From the NCBI RefSeq assembly GCF_947493425.1, contig NZ_CANLRP010000010.1, positions 26,920 to 90,919 of the forward strand: a stretch of DNA of 64,000 nucleotides, given 5' to 3'. Source of the stretch: an uncultured Microscilla sp. (lineage in GTDB: Bacteria; Bacteroidota; Bacteroidia; Cytophagales; Microscillaceae). Made by a program: the position numbers and the translations under genes. Shown here piece after piece: positions 27,283-35,820 of this stretch (the stretch's first letter is position 1; each line of letters begins with the position of its first letter). The notes beneath the pieces were generated by a model, which saw only the letters and a list, made by a program, of their open reading frames with translations, made no database searches and was not told where the DNA came from.

Positions 27283-27780
27283 TTATACAAGTGTTTTCAC
27301 CATTTTGTACTCTTTTTCTATGTATCCATCACCATAGTTGTTATCGAGTGTTTCTACAATAGTATAGCCTAATTTTTTGTATACTTCAATGCTACCTGTG
27401 TTTTGTATGTGTACAAACAAATCTATGGAATTTAGCCCCTTTTCTCTGGCAATTTGGTCTATAAATCCCAATGCTGTTTTAGCTAGTTTTTTACCTCTAA
27501 ATTCTTTGAGCACATATATTTTGCTTAAGTGAATATGCTCAGCGTGAAACTCAATGCCCAGATAACCACCTACTTTTCCCTGAAAAGACAATAAATAATA
27601 GGCATAGTTTTCTTCATTTACTTGCCTCGTAATGGCTTCAACTGTTTGGTAATTATACAGAAATGACCTGAGGTGGTCAGGCTTCACTATTTCCTTGTAT
27701 GCTTCAGGCATTACTATATGGGCTATTTGCTCTATTACCTCAAAGTCTTCCTTGGTTTTTGCTTGTTTTAATTCAATCAT
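27283..27780 (-). CDS. GNAT family N-acetyltransferase (copy 2)
   Basis: A 165-residue acetyltransferase closely related to the previous gene: both start MIELKQAKT, share IMPE-x-Y, the LSK-[IL]-YVLKEFRGKKL acetyl-CoA loop and a GYT end of motif B. The 172-bp gap and high similarity indicate a tandem duplication. Substrate unknown. Confidence 0.88.
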   Translation of the reverse strand: MIELKQAKTKEDFEVIEQIAHIVMPEAYKEIVKPDHLRSFLYNYQTVEAITRQVNEENYAYYLLSFQGKVGGYLGIEFHAEHIHLSKIYVLKEFRGKKLAKTALGFIDQIAREKGLNSIDLFVHIQNTGSIEVYKKLGYTIVETLDNNYGDGYIEKEYKMVKTLV

Positions 27781-28100
27781 TGGAACCTGTTTATCAAATG
27801 CTTTTTACAAAATCTTTAATTATACCTGGCTTTTCCCAATCATTCTTTACTTTCAGCCAGTTGGTACGTAATTAACGGTGGAATATTTAAGCTCAAAAAA
27901 CAATATATGCCTATTGTTGCTTATATTCACCAAGTATTTATTACAATAATATTTATACACTTGGTTTTTACTTTACACAGATTATGCGTGAATTTGTAAA
28001 ATGCCTTATTTTTGTTTTTTAATACAAAGTAGAGCATTCATAATATCATATAATCTATACTGTTTTTTATTAAAGTTTAATCAATAAAACTTCAAAGCTC
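27781..28100. other. Intergenic stretch without recognised genes
   Basis: 320 bp, AT-rich, between divergent GNAT and FNT genes. It must hold both promoters, but I see no element that matches the phylum consensus well. Confidence 0.5.
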
Positions 28101-28895
28101 TTGAAAAAAGGTTATAATCACCCCAAACAAGTAGATGAAATACTCGATCAGCAGATCAATACTGCCATTCATGAGTATCACAGGTCGAACTTCAGGTTGC
28201 TCATGTCTGCTTTTTCTGCGGGTTTAGAAGTGGGCTTTAGTGTATTTTTAATAGGCGCTTTATATTCATTGTTTCATGGGGAGGTAAGCGGAGCCACCCT
28301 GCATATAATACTGGCTTTTGCCTACCCCATAGGATTCATTTTTGTAGTCATAGGCAGGTCAGAGTTATTTACTGAACATACCACCATGGCTATTTTACCT
28401 GTGCTCAATGGTAGTTCTAACCTCAAGAGTTTATTGGTACTTTGGGGCATTATTCTTACTGGCAACCTTACAGGTGGCTTTTTATTTTCAGTGTTATTGG
28501 TAGATTTTACTACAGCAATGGACATTATCAAGCCTGAAGCCTTTACTTACCTTGCCGAGCACCTTATCCACTTTCCATGGAATATTATCCTGGTGAGCGC
28601 CATATTTGCCGGATGGCTCATGGGTTTGTTGTCTTGGTTGGTGGCTTCGGTAAGTGATTCTATGAGCCGTATTATAGTCGTAATACTAGTAACTGCTACT
28701 ATTGGCATTGGAGGTTTGCACCACTCTATAGTGGGTTCTATAGAGGTTTTTTCGGGTATGTTGGCCAGTCCAAAAATCACTTTTGCCGATTACCTCTCTT
28801 TTGAGATATGCTCGATTGTGGGCAATGCCATTGGCGGGGTTTTCTTTGTCGGGATTGTAAAATATGGGCAAAGAAGTGACAAAATCGAAGAGTAG
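28101..28895 (+). CDS. Formate/nitrite transporter (FNT) family channel
   Basis: A 264-residue inner-membrane protein with about six membrane helices. It has the FNT opening helix (EYHRSNFRLLMSAFSAGLEVGF), and the pore-histidine segment GLHHSIVGS. The first usable start is TTG at 28101: an in-frame stop lies ten codons upstream, there is no ATG between, and the next in-frame ATG (28206) would remove the conserved first amphipathic helix. The transported anion (formate, nitrite or hydrosulfide) cannot be told. Confidence 0.85.
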   Translation: MKKGYNHPKQVDEILDQQINTAIHEYHRSNFRLLMSAFSAGLEVGFSVFLIGALYSLFHGEVSGATLHIILAFAYPIGFIFVVIGRSELFTEHTTMAILPVLNGSSNLKSLLVLWGIILTGNLTGGFLFSVLLVDFTTAMDIIKPEAFTYLAEHLIHFPWNIILVSAIFAGWLMGLLSWLVASVSDSMSRIIVVILVTATIGIGGLHHSIVGSIEVFSGMLASPKITFADYLSFEICSIVGNAIGGVFFVGIVKYGQRSDKIEE

Positions 28896-28914
28896 ACAAC
28901 CTTCCATATATAAA

Positions 28915-28945
28915 GAAAGGCGCATGCTTTTGGTACACGCCTTTC
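28915..28945. terminator. Hairpin between FNT gene and giant repeat protein
   Basis: An 8-bp stem GAAAGGCG/CGCCTTTC with a 15-nt loop, followed on the plus strand by ATTTTATT. It sits between convergent stops at 28895 and 28966. Confidence 0.6.
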
Positions 28946-28965
28946 ATTTTATTCACCAAAATATT

Positions 28966-31900
28966 CTACCAGAACTTAAGGCTTTTCCAAAGTTTCTTTA
29001 CCACTTTGTCTACTTCCTTGCTCGCATAACCAGCTCCTTTCAAGGCATCTTTGAGCCCACTTTTGCCCAATTTAAATGACTTTTTAAGGTATTTACTGGT
29101 ATCTTTAGTGCTTAGTTTATAGGCATTTTTCAATACTTTACCCACATCTTTGGCACTCTTACCTATGTCTTTCAACGTTCCGGCGGCTTGCTCAGCAGAT
29201 TGTCCATATACACTTTTCAACGCGCCCCCTACTTCTTCTACACCCACTCCGGCTTTATCCAATACTTTTGCCATGTCTTTGGCTGATTGTTTATAGCTCG
29301 ACTTCATGACATTGGCTATTTCGTTGGCACCTTTGCCAATTTTCTTAAAAGTTTTGGCGGTATTTTCAGCGCTGAGCTTGTATACTCCTTTCAACATATT
29401 ACTCATGTCGTGGTTGCTAATACCTGCTCCGTTCAATAAACGTAGGGCTTGCTCAGCGCTTTGCTTATAGGTGTTTTTCAATGCATTACCTATGTCACTG
29501 GCACCCTTACCTATACTTTTAAAGGTATTGGTAAAGTCTTTTGCTGACATTTTAAAGGTGTTTTTCAACGCTTTGCCTATTTCGCTGCTGCTTACGCCTA
29601 TGCTTTTCATCATATTGGCGGCTGTTTTACCACTGTAGCGGAACCCAACTTGCAACGCTTTGCCTATAGCCTCGCCTCCTTTGCCAATGTCTTTCATTGT
29701 TTTGGCTACGTCTTTAGCCGATTGTTTATAAGCATAACGCAAAGCTTTGCCCACTGCACCAGCATCAACACCTACCGAATCAAGCGTTTGCGCTACTTGC
29801 TTGGCTGACTGCTTGTAGGCAGACTTCAGCCCTTTGGCAATAGTAGTCGCATCTTTGCCAATAGACTTCAGAGTTTGTGCCACTTGTTTAGCCGATTGCT
29901 TGTAGGCAGACTTCAACGCGCCAGCTACTGCTTCAGGCGACTCTCCTACTTCGTCCAGTATCTTGGCCACGTCTTTGGTACCAGTATTGAAAGCATTTTT
30001 CAGGTCTTTAGCTATTTCATTTGCTCCGGCTCCCAAGTCTTTCATAATAGGCGCAAAAGCCTTGGCGGTAGTGCCATACACCTTCTTAAAAGCTTTTCCC
30101 ATTTCTTCAAAGCTCTCACCAGCTTCGTGCATCAATTCGGCAGCTTCTTCTACACTTTTCTTATAGCCTTTACCCAATACTTTGGCCACCTGTTCGGCAC
30201 CTTTGCCCATTTCAACAAAACCATCGCCTATGGCATTCATCCATTCTTCAGCAGTGTCAAACAACTCAGTTACAATTTGCTTGATCTCGTCAAACACCCA
30301 TTCGCCTGCCTTTTTCATATCGGCATTGGTAGCCTTCAGCTCTAGCTTAAAGTTGTGTTTGATGTCTTGCAGTTTAAACCCTCCACTAAAGTTTACAAAA
30401 GCTTTTTTGCCGTCGTAGCCCAATTCCAGGTCAGCGTCTACGTTCAGGTCTATTTTAATCTTCCCCATATCGTCTACCACATCTCCCAAAAACCCTAACT
30501 TGGCAAGGTCTATTTTACCCTCAAATTTAAGGGTAAAGTCCCCACCTGCGCCAAAGTTTTTAACCGACTCAAAGTGTCCATTGATGAGCGACTCCATAAA
30601 CACTTTACCAGAAAACGCCTTGCCTGGTATTTTGATGTCAACAGTACGACTTAAGGCAAAAGCAAAACCATTTTTGGTAGCTTTCACAAAGCTTTCAGAC
30701 TCTAGTCCCAGTAAAAATAAGCGTCCACTAAAGTACAAATGAGGAGGGCGCAGTTCCGGGTTTTTGAGTTCGTTTTGAAAGAAAGTAGACACTGAAAAGA
30801 AAGGCCCCGACTTACCTTCTACGTCTGACAGTTCAAAGAAATTTTTATTATAAATCACCAGCGGCTTATTGAGATAAGACTGAGCTGCCACCCCTTTGTT
30901 GGTGCGTATGTCTATTTGAGTGCTCCACTCTAAGCCTAACACTGACAGCGTGCCACTCATAAAATAGCCCTGTGGAAACACCAACGTACCCATTTGTGCA
31001 CCAGCTGGTGCCAGATAAATTTGTGGGTTCAATGACACACGCAGGTTTTTGCCCACTTTTTCTATTTGATAGTGGCGCATATTATTGGGCATATCGGTCA
31101 GGCTCCACGACTTGCCCGGTTTGTTTACTACAAACAAAGCAGAGGTTTCGGTAGAGGGCACCGACACTGTGCCATAGGTTTGGAAAGCCGCCGATATGGC
31201 AGTCAAATCCTGGTCGTTAAAGTTATCAGTCTCAGTGAGAGGAATATCAAAAGGGCGATTTCCTTTGACTTCTATGCCATCCAAAATGCCCTCTATGTCG
31301 TCAGGGATGTCAGTCTGGGCAATGGTTTCGGCAATATCTCCCAAAGATAAATCGCTGATTGCCCCAGCAAGCAAACTTTTAGAAGGGTCAGTGGAGTCGA
31401 ACAATACAGCAATAGAACTAGTAAAATCGGGCAAGTTGATGGTGCCCGCAATACCCAAACTTGGAATACCGCCCCAATTGAATCCTAAAGCCAAGGCAAG
31501 GTTGCTCAACTGCAAATCGCCAAACTGAAGGGTGCCTTTCATGCTTCCAGAAAAGAAGAACCCTCCCTTTACTAAGCTCATTGCCACATCAAACTGACAC
31601 ATTTCGCCCTGAATTTTCATTTGCAACATTCCGGCAAGGAATAGCTCAGGGGTGCCGTTATTCATGGCGAAACCAAACTTTGCCTGAAGCGGATGCTTGC
31701 TCATAAGCTCGGTAGTATAACTCACAAACAAACGGGTGTCTTTAGAAGGATTTTGGCCCACCTGAAGTGTTACCCCTAGTTCAGGGTCAAGCCCTAAAAC
31801 TTGCTTGAGTAGCTTCATTTCCTTCTTTTTAGTATCTATCTTCCACTTGGCGTATACGTTCAACCCAGCCACCAAACCTCCTGCCTGAGCAGGCATTGGA

Positions 31901-33933
31901 ATGTTGGACGAGGTAAGCGCAGGGTTAGCAAATTGCTCCATTCCAGGAAACTTAAAAGCAGCATCGCTATAGCTTGCCAACACCAAGGTAAAGTCTTGTA
32001 AGTCTGCTACTTTCTCGAAGGGTTCAAGAAAACTCATCCCAGGCAATTTAGACGGTTGAGCATCTAACAAAGAAAGTCCTCCGGCAACTCCCCACTTCCC
32101 CTCTACTTTTTTTATTTCGAGCGCAAAGTAAGCATCATCTTCGTAGCGGGTGCCCATTTGAAAAGCCATTCCTCCACTGTCTTTCTTAAGCAAAACAGAA
32201 GAGTTGTAGAAAGTCATATCAAAACCACTGGGCAACGATAGTTTTTCCTTGGATAGTTTGCCCACTAACTCTTTAAAATTTAGCTCATCACACTCAGCTT
32301 TTATCTTAAAGTCACCCGGAATGGCATAAAAACCCTTAAGGCGTATATTTTTGCCAATGCCTACTTCTCCTCTGAAACTCCCTCCTATTTTGCCTGTTTT
32401 AGGTATTTTCAGGTCAAAACGAATATTAGAAAACGTAAGCTTTTGTGGTCCCAGGTCTAGCGACCAACTGTCTGGTTTTTCCATCAAACCACCCGAAAAC
32501 GAAATAAAATTGCCCATAGACACCATCAACACTAAGTCGTTTACTGCCATATTGGGCAAAGCAGGTATTTCAGGGGCAAACTTTTTCATTAAGCTTCTTA
32601 TAGGCAGAGTTTGCGCTTCGCCCAATCGCATAGAAATAAGGTAAGCATCGCGGCTATTGGCTTCGAGGTCAATCTCTACCCCTTCTATTTCAGTTTTACC
32701 CCAAAAGCCAGTCTCAAATTGAGGGTTGTTAAATGGATTGTTTACGGCAAAACGACATCCAAGCTCGTTTACCACAATATGGTCGTCCCATATTTGCCAA
32801 TTAAGGTTTTCCATCGCCACCTGTACTGCAAGGTAGCCAATACTAAAACCACTGTTGCCATAACTAAACGAGAAGCCCAGGTTGGTCAACTCCAGTTTTT
32901 TTAAGGCATTGAGGGGTTTGGTCATTATATCAGGCAACGTATCGCTCAAACTATTGTCACCTCCCGAAATATCGGCAAGGTCAGTAAGATTACCTACCGA
33001 CACTCCCTCACATAAAGCTTCTACTGCAATAGTTTCATCACTTATTTCTCCTACAATGTCTAGGGTAATGTCGGCTTTGGGCAGGTCAAGTGTGGCTGTA
33101 TATGCAGCAATTGGCTGATAGCTCTTGCCCATATTTTGCCACCCCAGTTTTAAAGGTGTATATATTTGGTAAATACTGTTTGTGAGCTCTATCCCTCCCA
33201 TTGTCATATCTATGCCCAGATCAACATGCAAGTGAATTCCTGGCAACTTATTGCCCGTGAGCCAGGGAAACCCTCTCCTACTGGCTACATTTCGTTCGAG
33301 CGCAGGGTTATACATGTATTTTTCGTCGGAGGGCACATTGATAAAACCGGACACTGTCAAGGCATCCATTTCGCCCAAACTATTCTTTAAAATGCCCAGT
33401 TGCGCTGGTGGCTTCATTATACCACCAAAGTTTACCCCAGCATCCAAGTCGAGCCCCAGGGAAGTGTCATACCCAGCGTGAGAAGCTACTACAAAAGAGG
33501 CCTCTTTAAACTTCAGATCATCAAGCAAAGAACCCGATGCTGCTGACGCATCACCAAAAGCAGGCAATGTTTTAAACGAATCGCTAAACTTCCAGAAGCC
33601 AGAGGTTTTGCTGGCATCAATGAGCATATATTTCAATACAGCCCTTATCTCACCCTCAGCATCTACTGCAAAAGAAGCTGTTAAGGGCATACTCGGCACG
33701 TTCATAAAACTTGATACACCTGTAATAGTGACCAACTGTAGTTGTTCGTTGGTTTCTATACTTGCCTGGTCAATGGCAATGACACTCCCTTCTTTGAAAT
33801 AGACATTCTTTAAGAATGCATCAAAGTTGTCGGTAAGTTTACCAAGCGGCAGATTAATCTGACCATTATGTGGGGTTAATTGGTTTACAAGCTCCGAAAA
33901 ACCTGTGGCTACCATTATATCTTGTGTTTCCAT
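28966..33933 (-). CDS. Giant beta-rich protein with thirteen 29-residue helical repeats
   Basis: A 1655-residue protein. Residues 1-1200 are beta-rich, with many amphipathic strands separated by Gly/Asn turns and no signal peptide; it vaguely resembles large proteins carrying DUF6603 (weak guess). From residue 1243 to 1619 there are exactly thirteen consecutive 29-residue repeats with no insertion or deletion. Each begins with Gly and follows G-x(2)-[AS]-x(2)-[IVM]-[AG]-x(2)-L-[KR]-x(2)-[YF]-x(2)-[ST]-x(3)-[AF]-x(5)-[IVAL]. The pattern predicts two short helices per repeat, that is, an alpha-solenoid or a coiled rod. The gene starts 13 bp after the ExoY-like cyclase gene and is surely in its operon. 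Function unknown; it could be a carrier, activator or scaffold for the cyclase. Confidence 0.85.
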   Translation of the reverse strand: METQDIMVATGFSELVNQLTPHNGQINLPLGKLTDNFDAFLKNVYFKEGSVIAIDQASIETNEQLQLVTITGVSSFMNVPSMPLTASFAVDAEGEIRAVLKYMLIDASKTSGFWKFSDSFKTLPAFGDASAASGSLLDDLKFKEASFVVASHAGYDTSLGLDLDAGVNFGGIMKPPAQLGILKNSLGEMDALTVSGFINVPSDEKYMYNPALERNVASRRGFPWLTGNKLPGIHLHVDLGIDMTMGGIELTNSIYQIYTPLKLGWQNMGKSYQPIAAYTATLDLPKADITLDIVGEISDETIAVEALCEGVSVGNLTDLADISGGDNSLSDTLPDIMTKPLNALKKLELTNLGFSFSYGNSGFSIGYLAVQVAMENLNWQIWDDHIVVNELGCRFAVNNPFNNPQFETGFWGKTEIEGVEIDLEANSRDAYLISMRLGEAQTLPIRSLMKKFAPEIPALPNMAVNDLVLMVSMGNFISFSGGLMEKPDSWSLDLGPQKLTFSNIRFDLKIPKTGKIGGSFRGEVGIGKNIRLKGFYAIPGDFKIKAECDELNFKELVGKLSKEKLSLPSGFDMTFYNSSVLLKKDSGGMAFQMGTRYEDDAYFALEIKKVEGKWGVAGGLSLLDAQPSKLPGMSFLEPFEKVADLQDFTLVLASYSDAAFKFPGMEQFANPALTSSNIPMPAQAGGLVAGLNVYAKWKIDTKKKEMKLLKQVLGLDPELGVTLQVGQNPSKDTRLFVSYTTELMSKHPLQAKFGFAMNNGTPELFLAGMLQMKIQGEMCQFDVAMSLVKGGFFFSGSMKGTLQFGDLQLSNLALALGFNWGGIPSLGIAGTINLPDFTSSIAVLFDSTDPSKSLLAGAISDLSLGDIAETIAQTDIPDDIEGILDGIEVKGNRPFDIPLTETDNFNDQDLTAISAAFQTYGTVSVPSTETSALFVVNKPGKSWSLTDMPNNMRHYQIEKVGKNLRVSLNPQIYLAPAGAQMGTLVFPQGYFMSGTLSVLGLEWSTQIDIRTNKGVAAQSYLNKPLVIYNKNFFELSDVEGKSGPFFSVSTFFQNELKNPELRPPHLYFSGRLFLLGLESESFVKATKNGFAFALSRTVDIKIPGKAFSGKVFMESLINGHFESVKNFGAGGDFTLKFEGKIDLAKLGFLGDVVDDMGKIKIDLNVDADLELGYDGKKAFVNFSGGFKLQDIKHNFKLELKATNADMKKAGEWVFDEIKQIVTELFDTAEEWMNAIGDGFVEMGKGAEQVAKVLGKGYKKSVEEAAELMHEAGESFEEMGKAFKKVYGTTAKAFAPIMKDLGAGANEIAKDLKNAFNTGTKDVAKILDEVGESPEAVAGALKSAYKQSAKQVAQTLKSIGKDATTIAKGLKSAYKQSAKQVAQTLDSVGVDAGAVGKALRYAYKQSAKDVAKTMKDIGKGGEAIGKALQVGFRYSGKTAANMMKSIGVSSSEIGKALKNTFKMSAKDFTNTFKSIGKGASDIGNALKNTYKQSAEQALRLLNGAGISNHDMSNMLKGVYKLSAENTAKTFKKIGKGANEIANVMKSSYKQSAKDMAKVLDKAGVGVEEVGGALKSVYGQSAEQAAGTLKDIGKSAKDVGKVLKNAYKLSTKDTSKYLKKSFKLGKSGLKDALKGAGYASKEVDKVVKKLWKSLKFW
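29077..30207 (-). repeat. Thirteen tandem 87-bp coding repeats
   Basis: 1131 bp equals 13 x 87 bp, encoding residues 1243-1619 of the giant protein. Period is constant, while DNA and protein have diverged; the neighbouring units YKQSAKQVAQTL in repeats 4 and 5 are the most alike. Confidence 0.9.
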
Positions 33934-33946
33934 AGTTAGTTTGCGA

Positions 33947-35284
33947 TTAGCCTACCACAGTAGGTTCTTTGTAATGTTTTCTGAAAGGATTGTTTTTAGG
34001 ATTAGAAGCAATGATATATTGCAAATATTTATCTTCGCCCAGGTCTTTAGCCCAACCAGGGTTCAAGCCTACCCTAAAATTTGCCTTCACTGCCTTGTCT
34101 ATCAAGCCTTTAAACTCTCGCTTGACCGTTTCATAATCTCCGTTGCCATCTATGGTAATAATTCTGCTTTTATAAGCAGTGGCCACCTCGTTGTTATCGG
34201 GCAAAAAAGCAATAAAAGGATAGTCTACATCATCTATTTTTGGGCGACCAGCCTCATCACTATGGTGTACCAGGTTGCCCATATTATACCCGCAGTTTTT
34301 TTTGAACTTTTCATTCAATATATTTTTAAGTAAAGAGAGGCGGGGAGTAATATTGCCCACCTCTGCATCTTCGTGCACTTCGGTGGCAGAGTAACTAAAG
34401 AGGGTAAGGGTAGCCGCTGGACGCATATCCATTTCTCTGGACATCAACTCCAACTCCTCAGCCTTTTCGGGCTTTCCATCGAGTTTGTATTGCGTCATTT
34501 GCTGCTGTACCAAAGTGCGGTCTGCCCACACCGAAAACAAGTCAAAATCGGCAGTCGTAGCGTATAAATGAATAACTCTGTCGCTCATATAATCATCCAT
34601 ATTTACTTTTTTAAAGTTAGGATCAACAAATGACTTGACAGGTAAGAATACGGCTGGTTTTTCGGGAACGGTGTAGTATACCTCCCAGAGTTTGGGCAAT
34701 GAGGTATTGACAAAAGCACTTTGCCAACTTGTAAATTCGCCCGAAGTACGCAAGAAACGTTCTTTGAGGTAAAAACGGTAACCTGAAGCTTCCTTGACAT
34801 AATCGCCCTTGACGTGGGTCATCAATGGAGAAAACTTGTAACAGGTGGGGGTCAAATCACCCAGCTTATTCATTTCACGAAATAGCTTCAAACCTGAATC
34901 TTCGGGTATTTCTCTTAGCAACCTTAAGTCATTGATGAGTTCCAGACGGCGCGCTTCCGAAATCACCACTTGAGTGGATTGTGCCCCAGCTTTGAACGCT
35001 TTTTTAATGCTTTTTTTCTGGCTATTTTGTCCGTCTACAGTAAGCCCAGCTTTGCTAAATAGTGGATGAGTGTTTACAAAACCTGCCATAGGGCCCCAGT
35101 TGCAAGACTTGGCTTTATTATGAAAGCCCTTAGAAGCGTACCCTTCTTCTATAAGCTTAGTGGCATATTTACCAGGTGCTCGTGACATGATAATGGTTTT
35201 TTGTTGCTCAGCAGCATCCAAAAACTGTCTTCCATGACACTCAGGCATGCCTACTGCTTTAAGTGCATTGTCTCCTATTTGCAT
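33947..35284 (-). CDS. ExoY/edema-factor/CyaA-type nucleotidyl cyclase toxin
   Basis: The ATG at 35284 gives 445 residues (a TTG lies one codon up). The sequence follows the class II adenylyl cyclase toxin domain (Anthrax_toxA family) from end to end. SKGFHNKAKSCNWGPMAGF holds Lys52 and Lys59, the same 7-residue spacing as the catalytic Lys pair in CyaA and edema factor. ATTADFDLF holds Asp246 and Asp248, the metal-binding pair. NLVHHSDE holds His341, matching the active-site VNHG-x-E. A LFSK segment follows the first block as in ExoY. Such toxins make cAMP or cGMP/cUMP inside host cells after activation by a host protein. No signal peptide is visible. The giant repeat protein follows 13 bp downstream. 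The whole polypeptide is little more than the cyclase domain, as in ExoY. Confidence 0.88.
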   Translation of the reverse strand: MQIGDNALKAVGMPECHGRQFLDAAEQQKTIIMSRAPGKYATKLIEEGYASKGFHNKAKSCNWGPMAGFVNTHPLFSKAGLTVDGQNSQKKSIKKAFKAGAQSTQVVISEARRLELINDLRLLREIPEDSGLKLFREMNKLGDLTPTCYKFSPLMTHVKGDYVKEASGYRFYLKERFLRTSGEFTSWQSAFVNTSLPKLWEVYYTVPEKPAVFLPVKSFVDPNFKKVNMDDYMSDRVIHLYATTADFDLFSVWADRTLVQQQMTQYKLDGKPEKAEELELMSREMDMRPAATLTLFSYSATEVHEDAEVGNITPRLSLLKNILNEKFKKNCGYNMGNLVHHSDEAGRPKIDDVDYPFIAFLPDNNEVATAYKSRIITIDGNGDYETVKREFKGLIDKAVKANFRVGLNPGWAKDLGEDKYLQYIIASNPKNNPFRKHYKEPTVVG

Positions 35285-35374
35285 CAATAAATTTGTTTAA
35301 AGTTTGTTGATTATTTTGTGATTGAGTCAGACGCCTTCCCTAAGAAATACTCTCAAGGTCAGGTCATAAAAAAA

Positions 35375-35421
35375 GCTTCTCAGAGATACTTTCAGGAACT
35401 GAAAGCACTACCATAAGAAGC
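35375..35421 (-). terminator. Compound hairpin upstream of the cyclase operon
   Basis: Outer 6-bp stem (GCTTCT/AGAAGC) enclosing a 7-bp hairpin CTTTCAG/CTGAAAG. On the minus strand the outer stem is followed by T7. It lies 90 nt upstream of the cyclase ATG on the same strand, so it could be an attenuator in the leader or the end of an unseen transcript. Confidence 0.45.
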
Positions 35422-35820
35422 CTGATATATTGCCATTGGCAAACCAGTGTTTACCAAAAAAATTATACTAATTAATGAATAGTTAATAATACAACCATTT
35501 ACCCAAAGTTGCAAAACAATGCATTTGAAAAGAAAGAAAATATTGTATGTATGGCTGTGTTTTGGTGGTTGTACTAAATAATATAACCACACAGGTATGT
35601 CAGGCAACAGCCTGGAGGGAGTATAAAGGTTAGGTTTGTTTTAAAAGTATAAAACAAGGCGATAGAGTTTATAATAGTTTTTTTGAAAAAAATATAGGGG
35701 AAAAACAGTTTTTTGTATCTTTTTTGGATAAAAGCTTACTCAATACAGCTGGTTTTGCAAATATGTCTTAAGTTTATCATATTCATTGCCAGGCTTTGCA
35801 TCATAACTTAAGTTTTTTTA
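35422..35820. other. Intergenic stretch between cyclase operon and PP2C gene
   Basis: About 400 bp, AT-rich. A 71-codon minus-strand open frame (35392-35607) runs into the hairpin and has no recognisable features; I treat it as chance. The region should carry the promoters of both divergent units. Confidence 0.5.

Noticed and set aside
29077..30207. Regular 87-bp spacing as a possible CRISPR array
   Set aside because: The period is a coding repeat in one frame with diverged units, and there are no identical repeats separated by unique spacers and no cas genes.
3937..35284. Shared WAD(K/R)TLVQQ string in the DUF4157 protein and the cyclase toxin as proof of a common domain
   Set aside because: In the cyclase this string follows the DFDLF metal site and aligns with edema factor; in the DUF4157 protein the surrounding sequence (SNDGRMAVE, SN, SxxxL) belongs to a different pattern. 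Beyond nine residues I see no convincing alignment, so I treat it as coincidence.
35392..35607. 71-codon minus-strand frame upstream of the cyclase gene
   Set aside because: No signal, domain or start context; its end overlaps a hairpin. More likely chance or leader RNA than a gene.
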